A program made the translations under genes and the position numbers. Below are positions 46,865-57,426 of a DNA stretch of 64,000 nt, one piece after another; position 1 is the stretch's first letter; every line of letters starts with the position of its first letter. This DNA comes from Microbacterium ureisolvens (GTDB lineage Bacteria > Actinomycetota > Actinomycetes > Actinomycetales > Microbacteriaceae): assembly GCF_015278315.1 (NCBI RefSeq), contig NZ_JADIJE010000004.1, forward strand, positions 1 through 64,000, read 5' to 3'. The notes under the pieces are model-generated. The model was not told the origin of the DNA. It saw only the letters and a list, made by a program, of their open reading frames with translations, and did no database searches.

Positions 46865-48483
46865 CAAAGATGCGCGCGCTGGTTCATCGCCGCGACGACG
46901 ACGGCGCAGTGCTCGTCACGGTCGTCGTCGTCATGCTGGTGGGGTTCGTCATCGCCACGATGATCGCGGCATCGGTCCTGTTCACCATTCAGTCGAACGT
47001 CGGGAACAAGGATCGAACTCAGGCATTCATCGCCGCTGAGTCCGGCCGCGACGTCGCCGTGAACTCGATCCGATCGAAGATCGGCGAGGACGGCGTCGAT
47101 TGCGCCTTGAACCCGTTCGCGCTCACGGGGTCGGGCAGCAGCCCCAATTTCGACTACGAGATCCACATCTCGCAAGACGTCGTTCGCCCGGCGATCGACG
47201 CGCCCGGTTCGTGGGCGAGTGGCTGCCCCACCGACCTCACGAAGTGGGTCAAGATCACGTCGACCGGCTGGCAGGTGGCTTCGGCCAAGACGACGGTGGA
47301 CTCGATCTATCCGTGGTTCCACGGGCCGGCAACGACACCATCCGGCACGGTCGCGTTCTTCGAGGGCCAGTTCACGGCGACGAAGTCTACGTACACCGGC
47401 GACCTCGTGATTCGCGACGGTGACTATTCGTGCAACAACGGTGCATCCGGCGGCATCCAGGGCGACTTGTGGGTCCTTCGCGGCAAGATGACGATCACCG
47501 ACACCTGCATTGTCACAGGCAGTGTGTACGTTCGCGACAGCATCAGCGTGGCCAACAAGCAGCTTCGCGTGGGCGGTGATCTGATCTCCGCTACCGGAAC
47601 CATCAATCTGAACGCCAATGGTGCCGAAGTCGGCGGGGACGTCTACGCCGCCGGCAATATCAACACCAAGACCGGTTCCGGGGTCGTGAAGGGAGCATTC
47701 AAGACGCCCGCCAGCATGGTCGACCACGATCCTACGAAGTGGACCAACGGGGCAACGCCTCCCCAACCAGTGCCGGTGGACGACAATGCGCCGGCACCGG
47801 TGATCAGTCCGACCCTGGAGCAGGTGTACGACGCCACCAGCTGGATCGAACTCACGCAGGATACGACGTGGGGCAACGCCGGCATGCCGGTGTACGCGTC
47901 GACCCCGGGCACGGTGTGCACGACCACGCAGATCCAGTCGGTGATGAGCGTCGCCGGGGTCCGTGCCGTGATCGACTTGACGGGCTGCCCCTTGAAGGGA
48001 AGCGCGATCGAGGTGAAGCCCGACAATGTCACCCTGATGCGGGACGTCATGATCCTCGTGCCCGCGAACGAGAAGATGGATCTTGTGCTCGACGGCACGA
48101 TCTCGCGGCCTTCCGGCACGACGCTCGACAACAGCCCTCAGCTGTTCGTCGTCCACCTCGACCCCAACGGCAGCGATGGGCGGCCGCCGGCCTGCTCCAG
48201 CTCTCAACTCGATTCGTTCAGTGCCAAGGGTGTCAACAACGTCCGGATCCTGATCTACAGCGCCTGCGGTATCGGAAGCACGATGGCGCTCACGATGTCG
48301 GGTCAGCTCTATATGGGAAGCGATGGCCTCCATCTGAACGGTGGAACGTTCACCTGCAAGCCGATGTCGTGGAAGCCGACGCTGCCGACCATCAGTTGCG
48401 GCGTCAAGGGCGAAGGCAGCATCTTCGATCCGGGCAACACGGTGACTCGACTCGACAGCCTGACCTACCAAGCCGAGCGGTAG
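46855..48483 (+). CDS. Large PilX/GspK-like minor pilin with bactofilin-like repeats
   Basis: A 542-residue protein. The N-terminus RRDDDGAVLVTVVVVMLVGFV is a pilin-type hydrophobic helix after a charged leader, without the +5 glutamate, as in GspK/PilX proteins. Residues ~190-300 show short beta repeats (GDLVIRDGDYSC, GDLWVLRGKMTITDTCIV, GSVYVRDSISVANKQLRVGG, GDVYAAGNINTKTGSG) like bactofilin or polymer-forming beta-solenoids. Much larger than usual minor pilins, it could be a pilus-tip adhesin. ATG 46855 has GGAGGGG upstream. Confidence 0.85.
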   Translation: MLVTKMRALVHRRDDDGAVLVTVVVVMLVGFVIATMIAASVLFTIQSNVGNKDRTQAFIAAESGRDVAVNSIRSKIGEDGVDCALNPFALTGSGSSPNFDYEIHISQDVVRPAIDAPGSWASGCPTDLTKWVKITSTGWQVASAKTTVDSIYPWFHGPATTPSGTVAFFEGQFTATKSTYTGDLVIRDGDYSCNNGASGGIQGDLWVLRGKMTITDTCIVTGSVYVRDSISVANKQLRVGGDLISATGTINLNANGAEVGGDVYAAGNINTKTGSGVVKGAFKTPASMVDHDPTKWTNGATPPQPVPVDDNAPAPVISPTLEQVYDATSWIELTQDTTWGNAGMPVYASTPGTVCTTTQIQSVMSVAGVRAVIDLTGCPLKGSAIEVKPDNVTLMRDVMILVPANEKMDLVLDGTISRPSGTTLDNSPQLFVVHLDPNGSDGRPPACSSSQLDSFSAKGVNNVRILIYSACGIGSTMALTMSGQLYMGSDGLHLNGGTFTCKPMSWKPTLPTISCGVKGEGSIFDPGNTVTRLDSLTYQAER

Positions 48484-48486
48484 CAC

Positions 48487-49371
48487 GTGACTTCTTTCAT
48501 CATCTTCCTCGTCGTCATCGCGGGGCTCCTCGGCCTCCTGATCGGGTCGTTCCTCAACGTCGTCGCCTACCGCGTGCCGGCGAAGATCTCGCTGATGCGC
48601 GAGAGCCGGTGCCCGCACTGCGACGCGAAGATCAAGCCGTGGCACAACGTGCCGGTCATCGGGTGGATCGCGCTGCGCGGCAAGTGCGCCAACTGCAAGG
48701 CGTCGATCTCGGCGCGGTATCCGATCGTCGAGGCCGTCACCGGGCTCGCCTTCGCCCTCGTCACGTGGTGGGGCCTCGCCGTCTACGACGGCCTGCTCGG
48801 ATCGACGCTGCCGAGGTACCTGGAGTCGCCGGCGTGGGACGGCATCGTCTATCCGGCCGACGTCTGGGCTGCCGCCCTCGTCGTCGTCGCGTTCCTGTAC
48901 TTCGCGGCGATCTCGATTGTGCTGACGCTCATCGACCTCGACACGCATCGGCTGCCGAACAGCATCGTGCTTCCTAGCTACCTCGTGGCCGGCATCCTGT
49001 TCACCATCGCCGCATGGCTGACGGGCGAGTGGGGTCTCCTGCTCGGTGCGGGCGTCGGGATGGCTGCGCTGTACCTCTTCTACTTCGTGCTGCGCTTGGT
49101 CCGCCCGGCCGGCATGGGCGGGGGAGACGTGAAACTCGCCGGGGTGATCGGCATCTACCTCGGCTGGCTGGGATGGGGTGCGCTCGCTGTGGGGGCGTTC
49201 GCGGCCTTCCTGTACGGAGGAGTGTTCGGCATCGCGCTCATGCTGCTGCGCCGTGCCGGACGCAAGACCGCCATCCCGTTCGGACCGTGGATGATCCTCG
49301 GCGCCTGGACGGGAGTGTTCGCCGGCGAGGCCGTCGGCAAGTGGTACGTGAATCTGTTCGTCGGAACCTAG
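48487..49371 (+). CDS. pilD: Prepilin leader peptidase/N-methyltransferase
   Basis: A 294-residue integral membrane aspartyl protease of family A24. The N-terminal methylase part has LIGSFLNVVAYRVP and the zinc tetrad C42-x-x-C45 and C67-x-x-C70. Catalytic aspartates lie in TLIDLDTHRLPN and GMGGGDVKLAG. It cleaves and N-methylates the four upstream prepilin-like proteins. GTG 48487 is 3 nt after the previous stop. Confidence 0.95.
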   Translation: MTSFIIFLVVIAGLLGLLIGSFLNVVAYRVPAKISLMRESRCPHCDAKIKPWHNVPVIGWIALRGKCANCKASISARYPIVEAVTGLAFALVTWWGLAVYDGLLGSTLPRYLESPAWDGIVYPADVWAAALVVVAFLYFAAISIVLTLIDLDTHRLPNSIVLPSYLVAGILFTIAAWLTGEWGLLLGAGVGMAALYLFYFVLRLVRPAGMGGGDVKLAGVIGIYLGWLGWGALAVGAFAAFLYGGVFGIALMLLRRAGRKTAIPFGPWMILGAWTGVFAGEAVGKWYVNLFVGT

Positions 49372-49398
49372 ACCGGCGAATCCTGGGGAGGAAACAAC

Positions 49399-50439
49399 AT
49401 GGCCAAGACGATCGTGGGGCTGGAGGTGACCGAAGAGAGCGTCCGCGCAGCGGAGATCTCACTCGGTCGCCGACCACAGCTGATCGCGTACGGCGAAGTG
49501 CCGCTGCCGCCCGAGGCAGCGCGCGACTCGGAGGTGCTCGATTCCGGCGCCGTCGCCGTCGCGCTCCGGCAGCTGTGGACCGGAGCGAGATTCAAGAGCC
49601 GGGATGCCGTACTCGGCGTCGCGAGCCGGCGCATCCTGGTGCGCGAATACACGACGCAGGCGATGCGACCCGACCTGCTGCGCGAGGCTCTGCCGTATCA
49701 GGTGCAGGACCTCCTGCCGGTGCCCGCAAGTCAAGCGGTACTGGACTTTTTCCCCCTCACGCAGGAGGGCGACCAGGTCTCGGGCCTTCTCGTCGCGGCC
49801 GTGTCGGAGAACATCGAGCAGATCATCTCGACGCTCGGTAAGGTCAAGGTGCGCGCACAGGCCGTCGACCTCGCCGCCTTCGGGCTCGCCCGCGTGACCG
49901 CGCCGCTCGTCTCGCCCGACGAGGCCGTCGCCACAGTCAGCATCGGCGATCACACCACGCAGGTCGTGATCGCACGCGGCGGCGTTCCCCTGTTCGTCCG
50001 TCTGCTCCCCATCGATGTCGCCACCGCCGCCAGCCGTCGCCACAGTGCAGAGCTGGTCGAACCCGAGCTCGCGCTCGCCGCCGTCGGCGCGGGCAACGGC
50101 AATGGCAACGGCGCCGGGCTCGCCGTGGCCGGCCGCACCCGCGGGGCGATCCGCGCCGCGACCCCGCCCGGTGCGTCCGACCTCGCCGCGCGCCTGCGGA
50201 GCACCCTCGCCTTCTTCGGCAGCCGCGCCAACGCGCTGCCGATCACGCGCGTCTTCATCACCGGCGCCGGCGCCGCGGTGGAGGGCGTCGTGCCGACCAT
50301 CGGCACCGCGATCGACATCCCGGTGACCGTCATCACGGTCGGCGACATCGTCTCGATGTCGGCTCCGCCGCCCGCCGGAGAGGTCGCCTTCAACCTCGTC
50401 GGCACGGTCGGCGTCGCACTGGGGGAGGCAGGCAAATGA
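49399..50439 (+). CDS. pilM: Type IV pilus assembly protein PilM
   Basis: A 346-residue actin-like cytosolic ATPase-fold protein that links PilN to the motor. Front: TIVGLEVTEESVRAAEIS; later LREALPYQVQDLLPVPASQA, VSIGDHTTQVVIARGGVPLF and ITRVFITGAGAAVEGV. A glycine/asparagine-rich insert (GAGNGNGNGAG) interrupts the second half. GGGGAGGAAA precedes ATG 49399. The end overlaps pilN (ATGA). Confidence 0.93.
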   Translation: MAKTIVGLEVTEESVRAAEISLGRRPQLIAYGEVPLPPEAARDSEVLDSGAVAVALRQLWTGARFKSRDAVLGVASRRILVREYTTQAMRPDLLREALPYQVQDLLPVPASQAVLDFFPLTQEGDQVSGLLVAAVSENIEQIISTLGKVKVRAQAVDLAAFGLARVTAPLVSPDEAVATVSIGDHTTQVVIARGGVPLFVRLLPIDVATAASRRHSAELVEPELALAAVGAGNGNGNGAGLAVAGRTRGAIRAATPPGASDLAARLRSTLAFFGSRANALPITRVFITGAGAAVEGVVPTIGTAIDIPVTVITVGDIVSMSAPPPAGEVAFNLVGTVGVALGEAGK

Positions 50440-51083
50440 CCGCCATTCCCGTCCCGTTCTCGGGAGTTCCCCGCGTCAACCTCATGCCGCGCAGCGAGGT
50501 TGCGCGGCGCGAGCGCGACTCCCTCGTGCGCACCTGGGTGTGGATCGTGCTCGGCGCGATCGTCGTCGCGGTGCTCATCATCGCCGGCGCGTTCGCATTC
50601 AAGTTCTTCGCCGACCAGCGTCTCGTCGCCGAACAGGCGCAGACGAACACGCTCCTCACCGAGATCGCGGGGCTCTCCGAAGTCAGCCAGGCGATCGCCA
50701 CGGAGTCGGAGCTGACGGACTTCCGCACCGACGCCATGGCCACCGACCTCGCCTGGACGCCCGTCATGGCCAAGATCACCGGCATCCTTCCCGGCGACAC
50801 GACCCTGACCGGCGTGGACTTCACCGTCGGCGGAGTACCGCAGGGTGAAGACGCCACGCTGGAGCAGGGGATCGTGGGCACGGTCACGTTCGACAGCCCG
50901 ACGCCGCTCGACATCGTCGCGCTGATCCGCTCGCTGCGCGCGGTCGAGGGCGTTCTGTATGCCGACGGCCAGTCCGTGACGGGCAGCCAGGTGTCGGAGG
51001 GCCGGTTCGCCTACGTGCTGAACGTCGAGTTCGACCAGACCGTCTACTCGAACCAATTCGCTGCCGAAGAAGGGAGCGAGTGA
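50436..51083 (+). CDS. pilN: Type IV pilus assembly protein PilN
   Basis: A 215-residue bitopic membrane protein. The N-terminus VPFSGVPRVNLMPRSEV is the conserved PilM-binding INLLP-type motif. One membrane segment follows (WIVLGAIVVAVLIIAGAFAF), then a coiled coil and a ferredoxin-like domain. It pairs with PilO. It overlaps both neighbours. Confidence 0.92.
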   Translation: MTAIPVPFSGVPRVNLMPRSEVARRERDSLVRTWVWIVLGAIVVAVLIIAGAFAFKFFADQRLVAEQAQTNTLLTEIAGLSEVSQAIATESELTDFRTDAMATDLAWTPVMAKITGILPGDTTLTGVDFTVGGVPQGEDATLEQGIVGTVTFDSPTPLDIVALIRSLRAVEGVLYADGQSVTGSQVSEGRFAYVLNVEFDQTVYSNQFAAEEGSE

Positions 51084-51769
51084 TGCCCAAGCACCTCGTC
51101 ACAGCGATCGGCCTCGTGATCTCGCTCGGCGTGATCGCGCTCGGCGTGTTCCTCGTCGCCTTGCCGCTGTACTTCCAGGCGGTCTCCGTCGACGCGCAGA
51201 CCGCGACCGTCGCGAACACCAACGCGGTCTATCAGGCGCAGGTCGACAGCCTCACGGCCGAGCAGGAGAACCTCGACACGATCAACGCCAACGTCGCCCA
51301 GCTGCGCTCGCAGATCCCGCCGACCGCCCAGTTCGACGACGTCTTCGAGGTCGTCGGACGCGCGGCTCAGGGATCCGGCGTGGCCATCACCGCCGTCACC
51401 GCGGGGGAGCAGGTCGCGTACGCGACCCGCACCAGCGCGGCCGACGATGACGCCGCGGCGGCCGCGGCGCCGGCACCGGAGGCGACCGAAGGCGCGACGG
51501 ACCCCGCGACCGAGACCGCGACGGATCCGGCCGCGGGAACCTCTCCGGCGGCCACCGCGCCCGACGCCACCGCGGGCACCGCTCGTCAGCAGGCCGACTT
51601 CGTGATCAGCGCGACGGCGGCCGACATGGACCAGGCGACCGCGTTCGTCGAGGCCCTCCGCGCGGGGCCGCGCCTGCTCAACAGCATGTCCGTGACGATG
51701 ACGGAGAGCGGCGAAGGCACGGTCGACATCCAGATCGCCGCGCTCACCTACATCGACGAGGAAGGGTGA
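51080..51769 (+). CDS. pilO: Type IV pilus assembly protein PilO
   Basis: A ~229-residue bitopic protein: one membrane segment (LVISLGVIALGVFLVALPLY), a coiled coil with QSL/EQENL heptads, an Ala/Pro/Thr-rich linker (residues ~118-160), and a C-terminal ferredoxin-like domain. Adjacent GTG 51080 and ATG 51083 are both possible starts. It partners PilN in the alignment complex; no PilP or PilQ is present, as expected without an outer membrane. Confidence 0.88.
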   Translation: MMPKHLVTAIGLVISLGVIALGVFLVALPLYFQAVSVDAQTATVANTNAVYQAQVDSLTAEQENLDTINANVAQLRSQIPPTAQFDDVFEVVGRAAQGSGVAITAVTAGEQVAYATRTSAADDDAAAAAAPAPEATEGATDPATETATDPAAGTSPAATAPDATAGTARQQADFVISATAADMDQATAFVEALRAGPRLLNSMSVTMTESGEGTVDIQIAALTYIDEEG

Positions 51770-51774
51770 CGGCG

Positions 51775-53115
<1,341 letters not shown>

Positions 53116-53118
53116 CGC

Positions 53119-54357
53119 ATGGCCGTCGTTCAGGAATTCATCTACCGTGCCGTCGACCCCCGCGCGGGCTCGGTCGTCAAGGGCACCATCGAGGCGGCCA
53201 GCGAGTCGGCTGTCACGGGCAAGCTCAAGGCCCAGGGGCTCACGCCCCTCGAGGTGAACCTCAAGTCGAACACCGGGCTCAGCCGCGACATCAAGCTGCC
53301 CGGGGCGACCAAGACCGTCTCGGCGCGCACGCTCGCGGTGTTCTCGCGGCAGATGGCGGGGCTCATCAACGCCGGTCTGCCGCTCATGCGGACGCTCGCG
53401 ATCCTCATCGAGCAGGCCGACGACAAGAAGCTGCAGCCCGCGCTCGTGCAGGTGCAGGCCGATGTCGAGTCGGGGTCGTCGTTCTCGGCGGCGCTGGCGC
53501 GGCATCCGCAGACCTTCCCGCCGCTGATGCTGTCGATCGTCAAGGTCGGCGAGGCGGGCGGCTTCCTCGGGAGCGCCCTCGGGTCGATCGCCGACAACTA
53601 TCAGCGAGAAGCAGAGCTCCACAACAAGATCCGCGCGGCCGTCACCTACCCGGCGATCGTGCTCGTGATCGCGATCATCGGCGTGCTCGTGATGGTGACC
53701 TTCGTGGTGCCGATCTTCGAGGGCATGTTCAGGGGCCTCGGTTCGGCGCTGCCGCTGCCGACCCAGATCCTCGTGACGATCTCGCAGAACATGTGGTGGA
53801 TCATCCCGGCGATCATCCTGGTGGTCGTCGTGGCCCTGATCTGGTGGCGCGCCAACCGCCACACCGAGCAGTACCGGCGGTTCGTCGACCCGATCAAGCT
53901 GAAGATGCCGGTCTTCGGCAAACTCACGACGAAGATCGCCGTCGCCCGATTCGCGCGCAACCTCTCGATGATGCTGAACGCCGGCGTGCCGATCATCCAG
54001 GCGCTCGCGATCGTCGGCCAGGCCTCGAACAACTGGAAGATCGAGCAGGCCGTGCGCGACGTGCAGGAGTCGATCCGGCAAGGACGCTCGTTCGCCGCGC
54101 CGCTGGCGAAGGCCGACGTCTTCCCGGCGATGGTGCCGCAGATGGTGTCGGTCGGCGAGGAGTCCGGCACGCTCGTCGACATGCTCGCCTCGATCGCCGA
54201 CTTCTACGAGGACGAGGTCGAGACCGCGACGTCGCAGCTGTCGTCGACGATCGAGCCGATCCTCATCGTCGGACTCGGCATCGTCATCGGCGGCATGGTG
54301 ATCTCGCTGTACCTGCCGATCTTCACGCTGTACGGGGAACTCGCACAGCAGGGATAG
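53119..54357 (+). CDS. pilC: Pilus inner-membrane platform protein PilC
   Basis: A 412-residue polytopic protein with two T2SF domains: FSRQMAGLINAGLPLMRTLA and FARNLSMMLNAGVPIIQALA start the repeats, each followed by the GEESG-type motif (VKVGEAGGFLG, VSVGEESGTLV). Three membrane segments. It is the rotor on which PilB/PilT act. It is the last gene of the operon, convergent with pilB. Confidence 0.95.
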   Translation: MAVVQEFIYRAVDPRAGSVVKGTIEAASESAVTGKLKAQGLTPLEVNLKSNTGLSRDIKLPGATKTVSARTLAVFSRQMAGLINAGLPLMRTLAILIEQADDKKLQPALVQVQADVESGSSFSAALARHPQTFPPLMLSIVKVGEAGGFLGSALGSIADNYQREAELHNKIRAAVTYPAIVLVIAIIGVLVMVTFVVPIFEGMFRGLGSALPLPTQILVTISQNMWWIIPAIILVVVVALIWWRANRHTEQYRRFVDPIKLKMPVFGKLTTKIAVARFARNLSMMLNAGVPIIQALAIVGQASNNWKIEQAVRDVQESIRQGRSFAAPLAKADVFPAMVPQMVSVGEESGTLVDMLASIADFYEDEVETATSQLSSTIEPILIVGLGIVIGGMVISLYLPIFTLYGELAQQG

Positions 54358-54370
54358 GGAGGGCTCGCTT

Positions 54371-54400
54371 GACGGCCGGTGCGGCAGGGCGCCGGCCGTC
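54371..54400. terminator. Terminator between convergent pilC and pilB
   Basis: Stem GACGGCCGG (54371-54379) with CCGGCCGTC (54392-54400), 12-nt loop, directly after pilC. Confidence 0.7.
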
Positions 54401-54417
54401 GGGCGTGCGCCGGGTGC

Positions 54418-54526
54418 GGGGCGTTTCGTTTCGCTCGTTCCTCGCTCGCTCAACGACCGGGGTTGGGTTGCGGGGACGTCCGGGGCGTTTCGTCTCGCTC
54501 GTTCCCCGCTCGCTCAACGACCGGGG
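54418..54526. repeat. Two 45-bp direct repeats of an interspersed element
   Basis: Copies at 54418-54462 and 54482-54526 differ in two or three bases: GGGGCGTTTCG, TCGCTCGTTCC, CGCTCGCTCAACGACCGGGG. The CTCAACGACCGG end is akin to the CTCAGCGACCGG motif found in scpA, scpB and yihY. Confidence 0.85.
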
Positions 54527-54548
54527 GTCGGAGCGCCCGCGCGCGACG

Positions 54549-56216
54549 TCACACGGTGACGCGCAGCACTTCCTCGATCGTCGTCAGGCCCTGGGCGACC
54601 TTGGAGAAGCCGTCCTCGCGCAGCGAGATCATGCCCTGCTGGAGAGCGACCTGACGGATCTCCGTGCCAGTCGCGCGGGTCACGACGAGAGACTCGAGCT
54701 CGTCGCTCAGGGTCATCACCTCGTGGAGCGCAACACGCCCGCGGTATCCGGTGGAGCTGCAGGCCTGGCATCCGACCGCCTTGTAGAGCTCGGGCACGTC
54801 CGCCGGGTCATGCGGGAAGCCCAGCGACGTGAGCACGTCGCTCGTCTCGACGAGCGGCTCGCGGCACCGCATGCACAGCCGGCGCGCGAGGCGCTGGGCG
54901 ATCACGGCCGACAGCGCCGTCGCCACGAGGAACGGCTCGCAGCCGATCTCGGTCAGACGCGTCAGGGCCGAGGGGGCATCGTTCGTGTGCAGCGTCGAGA
55001 GCACGAGGTGACCGGTGAGGGCGGCCTCGATGGAGATGTTCGCCGTCTCCTGGTCGCGGATCTCACCGACGAGCACGACGTCGGGGTCGGAGCGCAGGAT
55101 CGAGCGGAGTGCGGTGGAGAAGGTGAGGCCGGCGCGGTTGTTCACCTGCACCTGGTTGATGCCGGCAATGCGGTACTCGACCGGGTCTTCCACGGTGATG
55201 ACGTTGATCTTGGGGTTCGCGATGGCGCGCAGCGCGGTATAGAGGCTCGTCGACTTGCCGGAGCCGGTCGGGCCGGTCGCGAGGATCATGCCGTGCGGCT
55301 TGATGATCGCCTCGCGGAACCGCTTCTCGTTGGTCGGCGAGAACAGCAGGTCGCGCATGGTCATGACCTGGCCGGTGTTGTCGAGGATGCGCATGACGAT
55401 CTTCTCGCCCCACACGGTCGGCAGCGTCGCCACGCGCAGGTCGACGGTGCGGTTCTCGTGAGTGACCGACAGGCGTCCGTCCTGCGGTTTGCGCTTCTCG
55501 GCGATGTCGATAGACGACATGATCTTCAGGCGCGAGATGATGCCGTCCTGGATCGCCCGGTCGGCCTTCTGCATCTCGTGCAGCACGCCGTCGATGCGGA
55601 ACCGGACGGTCAGCTGCTTCTCGCCCGGTTCGACGTGGATGTCGCTCGCGCGGTCGTTGATCGCCTGGGCGATCAGGAGGTTCACGAACCGGACGATGGG
55701 AGCCTCGTTGTCCTGCTCCTCGAGGTTCTCGGTGAACGCGGCCTGGTTCGCCTCGGTCTGATCCTCGATCGTCATCGAGAGTTCGCTGAGCTCTTCGTCG
55801 GAGCGCAGGAACCGCTCGAACATCTGCGTCAGCGCGTCTTCGGCGACGACGACGGGCTCCACGAACAGGTCGGTGATCGAGGCGACGTCGTCGAGGGCGA
55901 CGATGTCGGTCGGGTCGAGCACGCCGACGGTCAGGCGATCGCCGCGACGATCCACCGGGATCAGGCCGTACTTGCGGCAGAGGTTGCCCGGCACCAGCGC
56001 GACCACGTTCGGGTCGAGCGGCATGTTCGCCAGGTCGATGTAGCGGTGGCCGGTGTGCAGCGCGATCGCCTCGGCGACCTGCCCCTCGCTCACGAGCTTC
56101 GAGCTCACCAGCAGGCGCTGAAGCTCCGGCCCGTCGCCCACTTGAGCGAGGGCCGCTGACATGTCGGCTGCTCGTACGGCTCCAGTGAGCACGAGCGTCT
56201 GTGCAAGACCTCTCAC
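54549..56216 (-). CDS. pilB: Pilus extension ATPase PilB
   Basis: A 555-residue GspE/PilB-type ATPase. The N-terminal MshEN-like region covers residues 1-150 (LLVSSKLVSEGQVAEAIALH). The core has RASDIHVEPGEKQLTVRFRI, Walker A TGPTGSGKSTSLY, Asp box VEDPVEYRI, Walker B VVLVGEIRDQETA and LVLSTLHTNDAPSALTRL. The zinc cysteines are CMRCREP and CQACSSTGYRGR. GTG start. It lies opposite to the rest of the cluster, so extension and retraction ATPases are under separate promoters. Confidence 0.95.
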   Translation of the reverse strand: MRGLAQTLVLTGAVRAADMSAALAQVGDGPELQRLLVSSKLVSEGQVAEAIALHTGHRYIDLANMPLDPNVVALVPGNLCRKYGLIPVDRRGDRLTVGVLDPTDIVALDDVASITDLFVEPVVVAEDALTQMFERFLRSDEELSELSMTIEDQTEANQAAFTENLEEQDNEAPIVRFVNLLIAQAINDRASDIHVEPGEKQLTVRFRIDGVLHEMQKADRAIQDGIISRLKIMSSIDIAEKRKPQDGRLSVTHENRTVDLRVATLPTVWGEKIVMRILDNTGQVMTMRDLLFSPTNEKRFREAIIKPHGMILATGPTGSGKSTSLYTALRAIANPKINVITVEDPVEYRIAGINQVQVNNRAGLTFSTALRSILRSDPDVVLVGEIRDQETANISIEAALTGHLVLSTLHTNDAPSALTRLTEIGCEPFLVATALSAVIAQRLARRLCMRCREPLVETSDVLTSLGFPHDPADVPELYKAVGCQACSSTGYRGRVALHEVMTLSDELESLVVTRATGTEIRQVALQQGMISLREDGFSKVAQGLTTIEEVLRVTV

Positions 56217-56289
56217 GGCAATTCCCCAATCCCCAGGGCCATACTAAGCGCCGCGCGTCAACCCTGGGCAGTGGTCTTCGGTGCGCGGC

Positions 56290-56295
56290 TAAGGT
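56290..56295 (+). promoter_or_regulatory. Candidate -10 box for a leaderless transcript
   Basis: TAAGGT-GGCGCC-ATG for the yihY-nnrE operon; six-base spacing. Confidence 0.5.
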
Positions 56296-56301
56296 GGCGC
56301 C

Positions 56302-57426
56302 ATGGCCGCTTCGACGAGCTCCGCTGCTTCGACAAGCCCCGCGACCGGGTGGGTCGCGAAAGCGACGACGTGGGCGCTGTCCCTCCGGCCGGTGCGCGTG
56401 TGGCTGCACTATGCCGAACGCCGGGGGCCGATGCTGTCCGACAGCGTGACGTACCGGGCGCTGTTCTCGGTGTTCGCCGGCGTGCTGCTGGGATTCTCGT
56501 TCGCCGCGATCTGGCTGGCCGACAACCCCGATGCGTGGCGGTCGCTGATCGCCGCAGTGGATGCCGCGATCCCGGGTCTCGTCGGAGAGGACGGGCTCGT
56601 CGACCCCTCCGACATCAAGGCGCCGGCCGGTCTGACCATCGCGGGCATCATCGCCCTCGTCGGTCTCCTCGGTGCGGCGATCGGTGCGATCGGATCGCTC
56701 CGGGTGGCCATCCGCACCCTCGCCGACAAGGTGCACGACGACGTCCTCTTCGTCTGGGTGCTGCTGCGCAACCTGCTCCTCGCCATCGCGATCGGCGGCG
56801 GCTTCGTGCTGTCGGCCGGCGCGACGTTCGTGGGCACGTCGTTCATCGGCGGCGTGCTGGACTGGCTGGGGATCAGCGAGAGCCCGCTCGCGCAGGTCGC
56901 GACGCGCAGCGTCTCGATCGTCGTCGTCTTCCTCCTCGATATGGCGGTCGTCGCGCTCGCCTTCGTGTCCCTCAGCGGCGTGAAGGCGCACCCGCGTTCG
57001 CTGTGGTCGGGGGCGTTCATCGGGGCACTGGGTCTCACCGTGCTTCAGCAGCTGTCGGGTCTCTTCGTGAGCGGCGCCGGCTCGAACCCGCTGCTGGCCT
57101 CGTTCGCGGCGCTCATCGCGCTGCTGCTCTGGCTCAACCTCTCGGCCCAGGTGATCCTCCTCGCCTCGACGTGGATCATCGTGTCGGAGCGCGAGCGGGT
57201 CGACCGTGTGCGCGAGCGCTTCGGTTCGCCGACGTTCGTGCTCCGGCGGGTGCGGCAGGCGGAGGATGCCGTGCGCGTGGCCACCGAGGAGCTCCAGCAC
57301 GCCCGCGCCGACGCCGACAAGGAGCGGAACGACCAGGAGAAGAAGAAGGACCAGGAGAAGAAGAACGACCCGGAGAAGAAGAACGGCCCGGAGAAGAACG
57401 CCGCCGAGCAGCCGGTGCCGTCATGA
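56302..57426 (+). CDS. YihY/BrkB family membrane protein
   Basis: A 374-residue protein with six membrane segments and family marks RGPMLSDSVTYRALFSVFAG and LWLNLSAQVILLASTWIIVS. Not ribonuclease BN despite older names; a transporter-like role is assumed. The first ~15 residues (TSSAASTSPATG) are encoded by interspersed-repeat sequence. The C-terminus carries lysine/glutamate repeats (KDQEKK, NDPEKK). It is coupled to nnrE by ATGA. Confidence 0.9.
   Translation: MAASTSSAASTSPATGWVAKATTWALSLRPVRVWLHYAERRGPMLSDSVTYRALFSVFAGVLLGFSFAAIWLADNPDAWRSLIAAVDAAIPGLVGEDGLVDPSDIKAPAGLTIAGIIALVGLLGAAIGAIGSLRVAIRTLADKVHDDVLFVWVLLRNLLLAIAIGGGFVLSAGATFVGTSFIGGVLDWLGISESPLAQVATRSVSIVVVFLLDMAVVALAFVSLSGVKAHPRSLWSGAFIGALGLTVLQQLSGLFVSGAGSNPLLASFAALIALLLWLNLSAQVILLASTWIIVSERERVDRVRERFGSPTFVLRRVRQAEDAVRVATEELQHARADADKERNDQEKKKDQEKKNDPEKKNGPEKNAAEQPVPS
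56308..56349 (+). repeat. Interspersed repeat copies inside the yihY 5' end
   Basis: GCTTCGACGAGCTC (56308-56321) and GCTTCGACAAGCCCCGCGACCGGG (start 56326) follow the ATG directly and are translated into a Ser/Thr/Ala-rich N-terminus. Confidence 0.7.
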
